Shown here piece by piece: positions 1 to 8,140 of a stretch of 64,000 nt of DNA (its first letter is position 1; each line of letters opens with the position of its first letter). The notes beneath the pieces were generated by a model. That model worked only from the letters and a program-made list of their open reading frames with translations, searched no databases and was not told the origin of the DNA. The translations under genes were made by a program, and so were the position numbers. Source of the stretch: an uncultured Verrucomicrobia subdivision 3 bacterium (GTDB lineage: Bacteria > Verrucomicrobiota > Verrucomicrobiae > Limisphaerales > UBA11358); contig CAIXPZ010000047.1 of NCBI GenBank assembly GCA_903921455.1, forward strand, positions 1 to 64,000, in the 5' to 3' direction.

Positions 1-2
1 AC

Positions 3-647
3 AGAATCGCGTGGGATTTATATTTGCTTTTGCTCGCAACACGCGGTCATTCGGAAGTTCCAATTGCTCCTTCGCGGACACTTTCTGATATAGATTCTTT
101 GAATAGGGAATCTGTGTTGCGAGCAGAGAGTCGAACTCGATTAGCAATAGTTCGAGGAATTTTTGCGCTTTATACCGAAGCTAGCGATATCCCTGGCTTT
201 CGTTGTTTGCCGACCATAGGTCAATCATTGAGCGAACGCTTGGATGAAATTCTTGATGACGCATATTTGCTCGATGCTTCACGGTTAAGAAGATTTTTTG
301 GATTACAATCCAATACCCGAGCAATCAAAAGAGACCTTCGCAAATTGACCGCCTTCATTGCAAAAAGAAGACCTTGGGCAAAGGGAGCAATTATGGCCGC
401 GTCCCAAAGCGCCACTTTGGCAAATAGCTCAGCTGAGGTCATAGACAAGGTAATTGATCTTTTTCCGGAGCTAACTTCAGATGCTTCAACTCCAGTTTTG
501 ATAGATTCTGATTCGCTTTTTACAGGCATGGGGAAACTTATGGTTGTTTCATCACAGCGCGTGCCATTTCAGCCTCGTGAAAATTGGATGGTCACAATTC
601 GGCAAAATAATTCCCCAGTCACTCGTAAAAAAGGATTCAAGAATTAA
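3..647 (+). CDS. Hypothetical protein, 5' end outside the window
   Basis: The reading frame is open from the left window edge to a TAA at 645-647. The first internal start is a TTG at 24, but the frame upstream of it has no stop, so the true start probably lies outside the window and the visible 200-odd residues are the C-terminal part. I do not recognise a family. The protein looks soluble, with mixed charge, a basic stretch around the middle (RDLRKLTAFIAKRRPWAKGA) and no clear membrane segment or signal peptide. The DNA is clearly more AT-rich than the genes to its right, and it is followed directly by a cluster of small palindromes. Both fit a recently acquired or mobile-associated gene, but that is inference. 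Confidence 0.5.
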   Translation, partial: RIAWDLYLLLLATRGHSEVPIAPSRTLSDIDSLNRESVLRAESRTRLAIVRGIFALYTEASDIPGFRCLPTIGQSLSERLDEILDDAYLLDASRLRRFFGLQSNTRAIKRDLRKLTAFIAKRRPWAKGAIMAASQSATLANSSAEVIDKVIDLFPELTSDASTPVLIDSDSLFTGMGKLMVVSSQRVPFQPRENWMVTIRQNNSPVTRKKGFKN

Positions 648-663
648 AATTATTTGGTCACAG

Positions 664-952
664 GGAATCCCAACGGGATTCCATCCCTCAGCTCAGGGTT
701 GGCGGTCCGAGCCGGACGGGCGAGGAACGACTACTCTGGGTCACCCGCCTTCGTCTGACTTCGGCGTGGCAGGTCGTCCAAAAAATCCTCAACCCCAACG
801 GGGTTGCATCACCTTCCCGCTGCGGTTTGCTACAACTCCGTCAGAGTTGATAAACATGGTGCGCCGTTACCCAGCGTAGCCGTTCCTGCGTCACGTCAAC
901 GCTGGGCTGAATGACGTAATCCCTTCGGGATATTCTGCAGCGCCTGACGGCG
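664..952. repeat. Cluster of small palindromes (REP-like)
   Basis: At least six short hairpins lie in under 300 bp: 664-670 with 676-682 (ggaatcc/ggattcc), 791-805 (aaccccaacggggtt), 834-838 with 844-848, 870-876 with 900-906 (cccagcg/cgctggg), 919-923 with 927-931 (atccc/gggat) and 941-944 with 949-952. Each has a different stem, but the layout is regular: a 4-8 bp stem and a short loop, with one longer-range pair. Such patchworks are common intergenic material in Verrucomicrobiota and Planctomycetota and are probably REP-like elements. A 111-codon frame through this stretch is a by-product of the repeats. No transposase was seen beside it. Confidence 0.6.
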
Positions 953-991
953 TTGGTCGTGGCCGGGTCGTTGCAATCAAAGGTTCAGCTC

Positions 992-1453
992 GGATTGGAA
1001 CCATCCGGGTCAGGACTGAAACATTCCCGACTTGGATTCAAGCATTCCTAGCTAAAACTGAAACAATCCTGATCGGGACCAGAGCAATCCTAGCCCGGAT
1101 TGAAACATCCCTAGCTGGAACCAGAGCATTCCTAGCTGGGATTGAAACATCCCTAACTAGAACCAGAGCATTCCTAGCTAGGATTAAAACATCCCTAGCT
1201 GGAACCGGAGCATCCCTAGCTAGGACTGAAACAATCCCGACTGGGATTGCAACAAACCGAGTCAGGACCAAAGCAATCCGAGCCAGGGTTGAAGTAATCC
1301 GAGCCAGGACTGAACCAATCCGGGTCAGGGATGAAGTAATCCTAGCTAGGGATGCAACAATCCCGACTAGGACTGATGCAATCCTAGCTAGGAATGGAGT
1401 AATCCCGACTAGAGATGCAGCAATCCTAGCTAGGGATGTTCCAGTGCAAATCA
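992..1453. repeat. 21-bp tandem repeat array, 22 units
   Basis: Twenty-two consecutive degenerate units of exactly 21 bp can be aligned without gaps. Typical units are ggattgaaacatccctagctg, read as ggattgaaacatcc plus ctagctg, and gggatgcaacaatcc plus cgacta. The most constant part is the core caatcc/catcc followed by ctagcta, cgacta or gagcca. Early units (1076-1222) alternate between two subtypes, 'ggattgaaacatcc' and 'gaaccagagcattcc', giving a 42-bp higher-order period. Because 21 is divisible by 3, long frames stay open on both strands and would encode degenerate heptapeptides (minus strand, LARIxSV-like). Neither frame has an ATG start. Units abut without unique spacers, so this is not a CRISPR array. 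Confidence 0.85.
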
Positions 1454-1564
1454 GGAAAATAGCCAAACTGGCAAAAGCGCGGGAAAAACGGCTAGAAACT
1501 GGACAGAATTGGCGTTTAGGCGGGCGTTTTGCCAATGCTGCTTGGGATATCGGGGCAGAAAGTT

Positions 1565-1660
1565 TCTCCCTCTCCTTGAGGAGAGAGCCGGGGTGAGGGA
1601 GGACGTTTCGGACCAATTAGCTTTATCGCTCGCCCTCACCTGTTTCCCCCCGGGGAGAGG
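1565..1660. repeat. REP-like inverted repeat before the 3' end of lptD
   Basis: A local hairpin ctctcc-ttga-ggagag lies near 1571-1585. A longer-range pair joins ggtgaggg (1592-1599) and ccctcacc (1633-1640), flanked by G/C-rich arms. The block lies downstream of the minus-strand lptD gene (stop at 1734) and could slow or end its transcription, but no clean T-tract follows. The rest of 1454-1733 shows nothing gene-like. Confidence 0.45.
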
Positions 1661-1733
1661 CCTGCGTTCCCCGCTCCGGCGGCGATCCGCTGGTGGCCAA
1701 GGTCGCGCGGCGACTGTGGCCGGTGCCGAAAGC

Positions 1734-3971
1734 TTATTCGCCGACGATGCGGTAGCGGTTGGCCACGTCTTCGCCCAGGTTCATGGAGGGTTGGGCTTTG
1801 AGGGAGAACATGAGGGCGATGGTCACATCGGCGGTGCTCCCGCTGTTGTTGGAGACGCGGAAGGTCAGCGCGGAGGTCCAGCTGCGGAGATCGCGGTAGA
1901 TGGAATAGCTCTGGTCCTGCAGCCGCTGGGTGACGGCGTTGAAATTGTCGGTCATGCGGGCGCCCCAGTTGTCGCCGAGCCGGACGAAGAAGCTGCTGGT
2001 GATGAGGTTGTTTTCGGTCCAGGTGCTGTTGCCCCAGGCGCCGCCGCGCAGATACCAGTAGCCGAGGCCCCAGCTCCAGCGGTCGCTGGGCGCGAAGGTG
2101 AGCTGCTGGAAGGTCATGTTGAGCTTGCCGCCGTCGATGTCATAGCGGGTGGAGGATTCGGCGGTGAGCCAGAGGCGGGGCCGGAAGGCGACGGCGGAGT
2201 AAAGGTCGTTGAGGTTGCTCTGATTGTTCTTGGGGTCGAGCCGCCAGTCGAGCTGGAGATTCCAGTCGAGGACTTTGTCCATGACGCCCTCGCGCTTGGT
2301 CTGGAGGGAATTGCGGAGGCCGAAGCGGATGACGTTCTGGGTGTCGATGGAATCGATGTCGTTGTAGTCGGGAAAGAGGACGGGCAGTTCGAGGAGGCTG
2401 GGCTGTTCGCCGTCGAATTGCGGGAGCTGGGCGGGCGGCGTGCTGGGGTCGGGCACGTAGACGTAATTGGCGGAGGGCTCGATGACGTGGCGGAGGCCGT
2501 CGACCTGCAAAAAGCCGTTGGTGGCGTTGACCCAGAGCTGGGAGGCTTTGAAGGAGGTGCCGATGCCGGTGTTGAACACTTCGCGGGTGACGTCGCTGTT
2601 GGGGGCGCCGTTGGTGATGTTCTGGGCGCTGTAATACGTGAGGCGGCCGCCGACGCGCGGGGTGACGTTGAGCCAGTGGAAGAAGGTCCACGGCAGGGTG
2701 AATTGATGATAGGTGTCGGCGCGGCCGGCGGAGTTGGCGTAGTAGCCGTTGGTGTTGGGATACAGGCCGTTGGTGTAAGTGACGAACTGGCGATAGTAGC
2801 CGGCGGAACTTTCGCTGTCGTAATAGACGGGCGTGTCGAGGACCTGCTGGCGGTAGCCGGTGAGCTTGACGTCGGGGAGGCGCTCGACCTGGTTGAAAAA
2901 GCTGTTGATGCGGGGCGTGGTGAGGGTGTCGAGGCTCCAGTTGTCCCAGTATTTATTCGCCTCGACGAAGGAGCTGGGCTGGGGGTTGCCGGCGTAGTCG
3001 CCCTCGAAGAAGTCGTGGAGGACGAGCGGGTCGGACTGGTAATTGATGAGGGCCTTGAGGTTCAGGTTGGTCGCGGGCGTGGCCTGCCAGGAGAAGCGGA
3101 GGCGCTGGCGGTCGGCCGGAATGCTGCCGTATTGGGGAAAGGTGTTGGTGCTGTAATTCGGGTCCTGATCGTGGAGGTAATAATATTTCAGGCTGAACTG
3201 CCCCCATTCGTGGAGATGCAGGTTCACGTCCGGCCCGAGGCCCACGCCGCGCTTCTCGCGGTAGTCCACATGGACTTTGCCATCCGCCTCATTGCCGACG
3301 AACCAAGAATAGGTGTTCAGCAAAAAGGGGCCGTAGCGGCTGCGATAGCCGGGCATGGTGGTGAAGTTGTTGGCGCGCGGGCCGAGGTTGCGCTTGTAGT
3401 AGGGGAAATAAAACACCGGCACGCCGCGCGCATAGACGATGGCATTCCACATCTCGACGGATTTGCCGGGGATGAGCTTGAGGCGGCTGGTGCGGATCTG
3501 GAACTCGGGATCCGCCAGATCGTCCGTGGTGACGAAGGCGTTCTCCGCGGTGTAAACCTTGTTGCTGGTGTCGCCGGTCAGATCCGCGCCGGCGATGAAC
3601 ACCGGCCAGCGGCCCGTGCGGAACTGGTCGCTCTGCATCCGGTGGGTCTTGAAATTGTAGCGGATGTGTTCGCCCACCCACAGCTGCTCGCCCGATTCGA
3701 TGCGCACATGGCCGTCGGCCACGACTTCGCCGGACTTGGTGTCCAGCTGGGCGGTGTCCGCCGAGAGGGTCGCGCCGCCGTATTTGATATAGATGCCGTT
3801 GGTGCCGGTGGCGGTGCCATTGGCGAGATCATAATCCACCTTGCCCTCCACCGTGCCGGGAATCAGCTTGCTCAAAGCCTGCACTTCCCACGATTGCGCT
3901 TCCTGCGCGGAGACGGAGCAAACGGCGAGCGCCGCGAGGAGCAGCAGCGCAATGGCGGAAAAAGGTTTCAT
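1734..3971 (-). CDS. lptD: LptD/OstA-like outer-membrane LPS assembly protein
   Basis: A 745-residue protein whose family inserts lipopolysaccharide into the outer leaflet of the outer membrane. The ATG at 3971 opens a clear signal peptide (about residues 1-22, ending SVSA). A TTG one codon upstream is less likely. An OstA/LptA-like beta-jellyroll follows at roughly residues 38-130, with repeated short strands (VEGKVDYDL, GEVVADGHVRIESGEQLWVGEHIRYN). The rest is a long C-terminal region rich in aromatic and alternating polar residues, as expected for a beta-barrel (for example YFPYYKRNLGPRANN and GLGYWYLRGGAWG). The length is near that of proteobacterial LptD (about 780). The gene stands alone, with a repeat-rich intergenic region on each side. 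Family assignment is good; the barrel strands were not individually mapped. Confidence 0.85.
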   Translation of the reverse strand: MKPFSAIALLLLAALAVCSVSAQEAQSWEVQALSKLIPGTVEGKVDYDLANGTATGTNGIYIKYGGATLSADTAQLDTKSGEVVADGHVRIESGEQLWVGEHIRYNFKTHRMQSDQFRTGRWPVFIAGADLTGDTSNKVYTAENAFVTTDDLADPEFQIRTSRLKLIPGKSVEMWNAIVYARGVPVFYFPYYKRNLGPRANNFTTMPGYRSRYGPFLLNTYSWFVGNEADGKVHVDYREKRGVGLGPDVNLHLHEWGQFSLKYYYLHDQDPNYSTNTFPQYGSIPADRQRLRFSWQATPATNLNLKALINYQSDPLVLHDFFEGDYAGNPQPSSFVEANKYWDNWSLDTLTTPRINSFFNQVERLPDVKLTGYRQQVLDTPVYYDSESSAGYYRQFVTYTNGLYPNTNGYYANSAGRADTYHQFTLPWTFFHWLNVTPRVGGRLTYYSAQNITNGAPNSDVTREVFNTGIGTSFKASQLWVNATNGFLQVDGLRHVIEPSANYVYVPDPSTPPAQLPQFDGEQPSLLELPVLFPDYNDIDSIDTQNVIRFGLRNSLQTKREGVMDKVLDWNLQLDWRLDPKNNQSNLNDLYSAVAFRPRLWLTAESSTRYDIDGGKLNMTFQQLTFAPSDRWSWGLGYWYLRGGAWGNSTWTENNLITSSFFVRLGDNWGARMTDNFNAVTQRLQDQSYSIYRDLRSWTSALTFRVSNNSGSTADVTIALMFSLKAQPSMNLGEDVANRYRIVGE

Positions 3972-4036
3972 CAAGCGCGGCCAGTTAAACAGAATGCCAC
4001 CCCCACTGCCAAGCGGATTTGGAACGGGGAAATCTT

Positions 4037-4141
4037 AACGCCAAGACGCCAAGGTGCCAAGGCGCCGCCGGAAAGTTTCCCTGAAGCGGTTGGCCAGGGT
4101 GGATTCCTTGCGGCTTTGCCGCCTTGCGCCCTTGCGTTGAA
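4037..4141. repeat. Long imperfect inverted repeat, possible miniature mobile element
   Basis: The left arm starts at 4037 (aacgccaagacgccaagg, continuing gtgccaaggcg). The reverse complement of the right arm (ending cgcccttgcgtt at 4139) matches it over about 30 bp with several mismatches. The arms themselves consist of short 'ccaag' near-repeats. The element fills most of the gap between lptD and the DUF486 gene. Its form suggests a dispersed genomic repeat, but copies elsewhere cannot be seen from this window. Confidence 0.5.
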
Positions 4142-4157
4142 ATCAGGCGGCCGTCGG

Positions 4158-4514
4158 CTAGGACTTTTGCGGCCAGAACGCGAAGACCACCGCGGCCAGG
4201 ATGCAGGCAAACGCGGCGACGTAGTTCCACCGGATTTTTTCGCCGAGGAAGATCATGGCGAAGACGCAGAACACGGACAGCGTGATGACCTCCTGCAAAA
4301 TCTTGAGCTGCGCCACGGAATAAACCGAGCTGCCCCAGCGGTTGGCCGGGACCATGAGCAGGTATTCGAAGAAGGCCACGCCCCAGCTCGCGAGGATGAC
4401 CAGCCAGAGCGGCGAGGACTTGAATTTCAGATGCCCATACCACGCGAACGTCATGAAGACATTCGAGCACGTCAGCAACACGACCGGCAGCCAGCGGGAG
4501 GAGGTAAAATCCAT
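4158..4514 (-). CDS. DUF486 / DMT-superfamily small membrane protein
   Basis: A roughly 118-residue inner-membrane protein with four hydrophobic segments, at about residues 7-27, 36-55, 66-89 and 95-115. The segment order and the motifs TFAWYGHLKF near the start and GEKIRWNYVAAFACI near the end match the DUF486 (DMT_6) family. Members resemble half-size drug/metabolite transporters; their substrate is unknown. I chose the ATG at 4514 because it begins right before the first membrane segment and gives the usual family length. The longer frame to 4550 begins with TTG and adds 12 residues that do not fit. It is divergent from the GH16 gene, with 93 bp between the starts. Confidence 0.8.
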   Translation of the reverse strand: MDFTSSRWLPVVLLTCSNVFMTFAWYGHLKFKSSPLWLVILASWGVAFFEYLLMVPANRWGSSVYSVAQLKILQEVITLSVFCVFAMIFLGEKIRWNYVAAFACILAAVVFAFWPQKS

Positions 4515-4607
4515 GCCGCAGAAAATGAAGCCGGCGCTGCGGCCTGTCAAATGCGTTTGCAGCCGTTGGGGCTGGACAGGAATTCCCCGCCCGCTTACGG
4601 TGGGCGA

Positions 4608-5393
4608 ATGCGAACCATTCTACTCGCCCTCGGCCTGCTCGCGACCAGCGGGCACGCCGCCGACTGGAAACTCGTCTGGGCCGACGAGTTCAATTATCAA
4701 GGGTTGCCGGATACGAACAAGTGGGGTTACGAAACCGGCTTCGTCCGCAATCACGAATCGCAATACTACACCAAGGCACGCCTGGACAACGCCCGCGTCG
4801 AGAACGGCCACCTCGTCCTCGAATGCCGCAAGGATCATTTCACGCCGCCGAACCATGCGCCCGTGGAGTACACTTCCGCCAGCGTTACCACCCGCAACAC
4901 GACCAACTGGCAATACGGCCGCATCGAGGTCCGCGCCAAGATACCCCGCGGCCAGGGCGTGTGGCCCGCCATCTGGACGCTCGGGACCGACAAGAAACAA
5001 GTCGGCTGGCCCGCCTGCGGGGAGATTGACATCATGGAATTCATCGGCAAACAGCCCAACACCATCCACGGCACCGTCCATTACGCGCTCGCCGGCAAAC
5101 ATGGTTCGGACGGCAGCGTATTGAACACGCCCAACCCGTGGGAGGATTACCATATCTACGCCCTGGAGTGGACGCCCGACCGGATGGATTTTTATTACGA
5201 CCAGCAGAAATACCACAGCGTTCCCGTGGCCAAGGCCGATCAGGGCGCGAACAATCCCTTCCGCGCCCCGCACTATCTGATCCTCAACTTCGCCATCGGC
5301 GGCGACTGGGGCGGACCGATTGACGATGCCGTGCTGCCGCAGCAATTCCTGATTGATTACGTGCGCGTCTATCAGCCGGCCAGAACCAAGTGA
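4608..5393 (+). CDS. Secreted glycoside hydrolase family 16 (laminarinase-like)
   Basis: A 261-residue protein predicted to hydrolyse beta-1,3 or beta-1,3/1,4 glucans outside the inner membrane. A signal peptide covers residues 1-18 (ends SGHA). The single GH16 jellyroll domain fills the rest. The catalytic motif GEIDIMEF gives nucleophile E139, helper D141 and acid/base E144, preceded by WPAIWTLG and followed by HGTVHY, all typical of bacterial laminarinases and lichenases. The protein ends right after the last beta-strand (FLIDYVRVYQ), with no carbohydrate-binding module. The ATG at 4608 was chosen because it starts the signal peptide; the same frame is open far upstream, but only as a shadow antisense to lptD. 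Substrate specificity within GH16 is not resolved. Confidence 0.9.
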   Translation: MRTILLALGLLATSGHAADWKLVWADEFNYQGLPDTNKWGYETGFVRNHESQYYTKARLDNARVENGHLVLECRKDHFTPPNHAPVEYTSASVTTRNTTNWQYGRIEVRAKIPRGQGVWPAIWTLGTDKKQVGWPACGEIDIMEFIGKQPNTIHGTVHYALAGKHGSDGSVLNTPNPWEDYHIYALEWTPDRMDFYYDQQKYHSVPVAKADQGANNPFRAPHYLILNFAIGGDWGGPIDDAVLPQQFLIDYVRVYQPARTK

Positions 5394-5467
5394 CGGGACA
5401 TGCGGGCGAACCGGCGTGAAAGGATCACAGATTTGCTTCCGTAACGGAACGACCGACCGATGCCGCT

Positions 5468-6766
5468 TCAGAAATCGAATCGGCAAACGAAGTCGAGATG
5501 ACGTTGCGATGAGTCCGATTCCGAACTGCGATCATCGCCGCCATCGTCCTTGAGATTCTTGCCGACGGAATAGACGATTTTCTTCTCCGCCGAATAGCGC
5601 AACGGCTGGCCGTCAAAATCATCCACCGGCACCGCCTCCAAAAACTCCGGCACGAGCGCGTTCAGGTCCGCCGGCAGCTGACCGTGGGTCAGCTGATACG
5701 CCCGCAGCGCGAGAATGGTGCGGGTGGCTTGCAATTGAACATTACTTTGCGATTTCTTTGCCAGCGAACCAGCCACAGCGGGCATTGTCATGTAATACAG
5801 AATTTGGCCGACCGCATTCCCACTTAAATACATTGAAGCCAAGCTGGGGCGTAATTCCATTTCATAGATGTTTGCCTCGTTGAAATGATGTGCCGCTGCT
5901 TTAGCCCAAATGAGGTCTCCTCTAGCATACAATGCCTTCGTCTGGCTGAAATTAAACAGCGGCAACCACCGCCTTGGTTGGGGATTATAAAAACCTCCCG
6001 AATCTGAAAGAGAACCTGAATCTGAATTGGTGATTTTTCCCTGACGCATGGCATCCAAAAAAGCGATTTGAAATTGATATTCGCCTCTGATGGTGTTGGC
6101 GAACGCTATGCCTTCTTCATCAGGATTGAGTTCAAGCTGGCGGATGTAATCTTTCAATTGGTTCGTGGTCAGATGCGTCTTGCCTACCCAACGTTGCATT
6201 TGATTCAACCCCATGCTGCGGACCGCCGTGCCTACCAGATAATCAATCAACGGGCCATGCGCATTTTGCATCTGCTGTCCAAGCCGGACATGATCCATGA
6301 TTTTATCAAACGCCTCCTTGTCCTGTCCGTTGTGTAAAAGAACATTCTCGCGCACTTCGGCTATTCGTGCCACTTTTCTCCAGTCGGTTAAAAAGGTTAA
6401 GGGGTCGTTGAAAATGATTTCCGGCACTTGGAAATCCGGTAGTTTAGCGGCGGCATCCCAGCCAGCTAGCGCCTCGTGGTTGTTGGCCAGAACGGTATTT
6501 GCAAGACTGTCACTCCAATTGGTGTCGCGCACCAGATTATCAAGCTGCTCGTCTTGATCCTTCGGCCACCAGACATGACTGCTGGCTATCTGAAGGACAT
6601 TAAAGCCATTTGAACCTTCAGGAATGTTGGCGCGCGGCAATTGAAGTTCCTTGTCATTGACTGTCGCGGGGATTGACGACCGCACCATCAGAAAACCGTA
6701 GAACAGCACGAGCGCAATAAAAATGCCCAGCGCGAGGCGTTTGCCAGCGCGGCTAAAGAGTTTCAT
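5468..6766 (-). CDS. Membrane-anchored hypothetical protein
   Basis: A 432-residue protein of unknown function. The ATG at 6766 places a basic N-terminus (MKLFSRAGKRLA) before one membrane helix (about residues 12-29), so the remaining 400 residues should face the periplasm. The longer frame to 6802 begins with TTG. The middle is helix-rich and soluble. The last 90 residues (QATRTILALRAYQLTHGQLP..LNALVPEF) resemble the C-terminal part seen in pseudopilin-like and other Verrucomicrobiota membrane-anchored proteins, in which a helix is followed by a short 'D-x-F-x-G-x-P-L-R-Y' segment. The DNA is less GC-rich than in its neighbours. It lies just downstream of hisF on the same strand but has no evident link to histidine synthesis. 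Confidence 0.7.
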   Translation of the reverse strand: MKLFSRAGKRLALGIFIALVLFYGFLMVRSSIPATVNDKELQLPRANIPEGSNGFNVLQIASSHVWWPKDQDEQLDNLVRDTNWSDSLANTVLANNHEALAGWDAAAKLPDFQVPEIIFNDPLTFLTDWRKVARIAEVRENVLLHNGQDKEAFDKIMDHVRLGQQMQNAHGPLIDYLVGTAVRSMGLNQMQRWVGKTHLTTNQLKDYIRQLELNPDEEGIAFANTIRGEYQFQIAFLDAMRQGKITNSDSGSLSDSGGFYNPQPRRWLPLFNFSQTKALYARGDLIWAKAAAHHFNEANIYEMELRPSLASMYLSGNAVGQILYYMTMPAVAGSLAKKSQSNVQLQATRTILALRAYQLTHGQLPADLNALVPEFLEAVPVDDFDGQPLRYSAEKKIVYSVGKNLKDDGGDDRSSESDSSQRHLDFVCRFDF

Positions 6767-6832
6767 GCCGGACAAATTGCGTCTGTCGCCTAATCTTGGC
6801 AAGCGAATTGGGATTGCAATCGCACCGGAAAA

Positions 6833-7606
6833 TTATAATCGCACGGGAATATTCTTCGCCTTCAAAAACTGTTTCACATCGCCGACGGTGTAGGTGCCGA
6901 AATGGAAAATGCTCGCGGCGAGGACGGCGTCGGCCCGGCCTTCCAGCAGCACTTCGGCCATGTGTTCCAACGTGCCCGCGCCGCCGCTGGCCACCACCGG
7001 CACGCCCACGGCTTCGCTCACGCGCCGCGTGATGATAAGGTCGAAGCCCGCCTTCGTGCCGTCGGCATCGATGGAGTTCAACACAATCTCGCCCGCGCCG
7101 AGCGCGACGGCGCGCTTGGCCCATTCGAGGGCGTCGAGGCCGGTGTCCTTGCGGCCGCCGTGCGAGAACACGCCCCATTTGTCCGGCGCGATCTTCTTGG
7201 CATCAATGGAGACAACGATGCATTGGCTGCCGAACTTTTCCGCGCCCGACCGGATGAGCTCGGGATTGGCGATGGCGCTGGAGTTGATGGAAATCTTGTC
7301 CGCGCCGGCGCGCAGCATGGTGAACATGTCGTCCACGGACTTGATGCCGCCGCCGACGGTGAGCGGCATGAAGCATTGGTCAGCGGCGCGCTCGATCACC
7401 TCGACCATCGTCCCACGGCCATGCGCGGTGGCGGTGATGTCGAAGAAGACCATTTCGTCCGCGCCCTGCTCGTTGTAGCGGAGGGCGAGTTCCACGGGGT
7501 CGCCGACGTTCTTGAGGCCGCCTTTTTCGGCAACGCCGAACTGGACGCCGCGGGTAACCTGGCCGTCGTGGACGTCGAGACACGGGATGACACGTTTAGC
7601 AATCAC
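6833..7606 (-). CDS. hisF: Imidazole glycerol phosphate synthase cyclase subunit HisF
   Basis: A 257-residue cytoplasmic (beta/alpha)8 barrel that, with HisH supplying ammonia, converts PRFAR into imidazole glycerol phosphate and AICAR in histidine biosynthesis. The hallmark [11 protein letters not shown] carries catalytic D11. The second catalytic aspartate is D135 in VVSID. The phosphate-binding loops GGGI (86-89) and SGGAGT near the C-terminus are present. The length is usual for the family (about 250-258). The start is a GTG at 7606, fixed by alignment with the invariant N-terminus; no Shine-Dalgarno site is visible. No other his genes are adjacent, so the pathway is scattered. Confidence 0.97.
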   Translation of the reverse strand: MIAKRVIPCLDVHDGQVTRGVQFGVAEKGGLKNVGDPVELALRYNEQGADEMVFFDITATAHGRGTMVEVIERAADQCFMPLTVGGGIKSVDDMFTMLRAGADKISINSSAIANPELIRSGAEKFGSQCIVVSIDAKKIAPDKWGVFSHGGRKDTGLDALEWAKRAVALGAGEIVLNSIDADGTKAGFDLIITRRVSEAVGVPVVASGGAGTLEHMAEVLLEGRADAVLAASIFHFGTYTVGDVKQFLKAKNIPVRL

Positions 7607-7720
7607 AGCATTATTAAAGGCGCAGTTGCGTTCTGGCGCAAATGATTAGTGAGTTTTTGCTTGAATCCCAACGGAGGCTGTCTCAAAAATGGAGCAGTTC
7701 AAACACTAAAGAGGTTTACC

Positions 7721-8116
7721 ATGAAAACTACTCCCAAACAAATTGCGGGCATTGTCAGCCTGCTGGCATTGACGGCTGTCACCGGCTGCACGACCAAAGG
7801 CGGCAGCCCGTATCAGCCGGGTCCGGTGGCGGGCGCTGCCGTGGGCACCGGCGTCGGCATAGTGGCCGGCAATGTCGTTGGCTTTGGCGCGGGCGTGGTG
7901 GGCGGCACCGTCAGCGGGACGGCTAAGGTGCTGGATCCCAGTTATCACATGGTGCGCTACTGGAAAACGGAAACCACTTCGGATGGCCGCACCATCCAGG
8001 TGCCGTATGACATTCTGGTGGATCAATATGGTCGCCCGGCCTCCATGCCCGCGCCCACCGGCAATCCGGCTCCGCCGCCCGCCGCGCCGGCACCGGCCAC
8101 CGCGCCGACAAAATAA
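7721..8116 (+). CDS. Glycine-zipper lipoprotein, first gene of the CsgG/LpoB operon
   Basis: A 131-residue predicted lipoprotein with lipobox LTAVTGC (lipidated C23). Residues 35-65 form a glycine zipper (GxxxGxGxGxxxGxxxG), a motif that packs helices in membranes or oligomers. A small central domain follows (YHMVRYWKTETTSDGRTIQVPYDI), and the tail is rich in Pro and Ala. The ATG at 7721 follows an AGAGG Shine-Dalgarno-like site at 7710-7714, one of the few clear ones in this window. The longer frame from 7649 has no support. It opens a run of six plus-strand genes for envelope proteins. I do not recognise a specific family beyond the glycine zipper. Confidence 0.75.
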   Translation: MKTTPKQIAGIVSLLALTAVTGCTTKGGSPYQPGPVAGAAVGTGVGIVAGNVVGFGAGVVGGTVSGTAKVLDPSYHMVRYWKTETTSDGRTIQVPYDILVDQYGRPASMPAPTGNPAPPPAAPAPATAPTK

Positions 8117-8140
8117 CTCTTCAACCCAATTTATCGCTTT

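Noticed and set aside
544..879. 111-codon plus frame
   Set aside because: It overlaps the end of the partial gene and runs through palindromic repeats; no support as a protein.
992..1453. Possible CRISPR array
   Set aside because: Units are contiguous without unique spacers and no cas genes are near.
1038..1616. Minus-strand heptapeptide-repeat frame across the tandem array
   Set aside because: It begins with TTG, has no ribosome site, and its openness is explained by a 21-bp repeat length. Reported as a repeat, not as a gene.
1509..4607. Very long plus-strand frame that joins onto the GH16 gene
   Set aside because: It is antisense to lptD, has Val/Gly/Ala-rich shadow composition and has no domain. 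The real GH16 start is the ATG at 4608 with a signal peptide.
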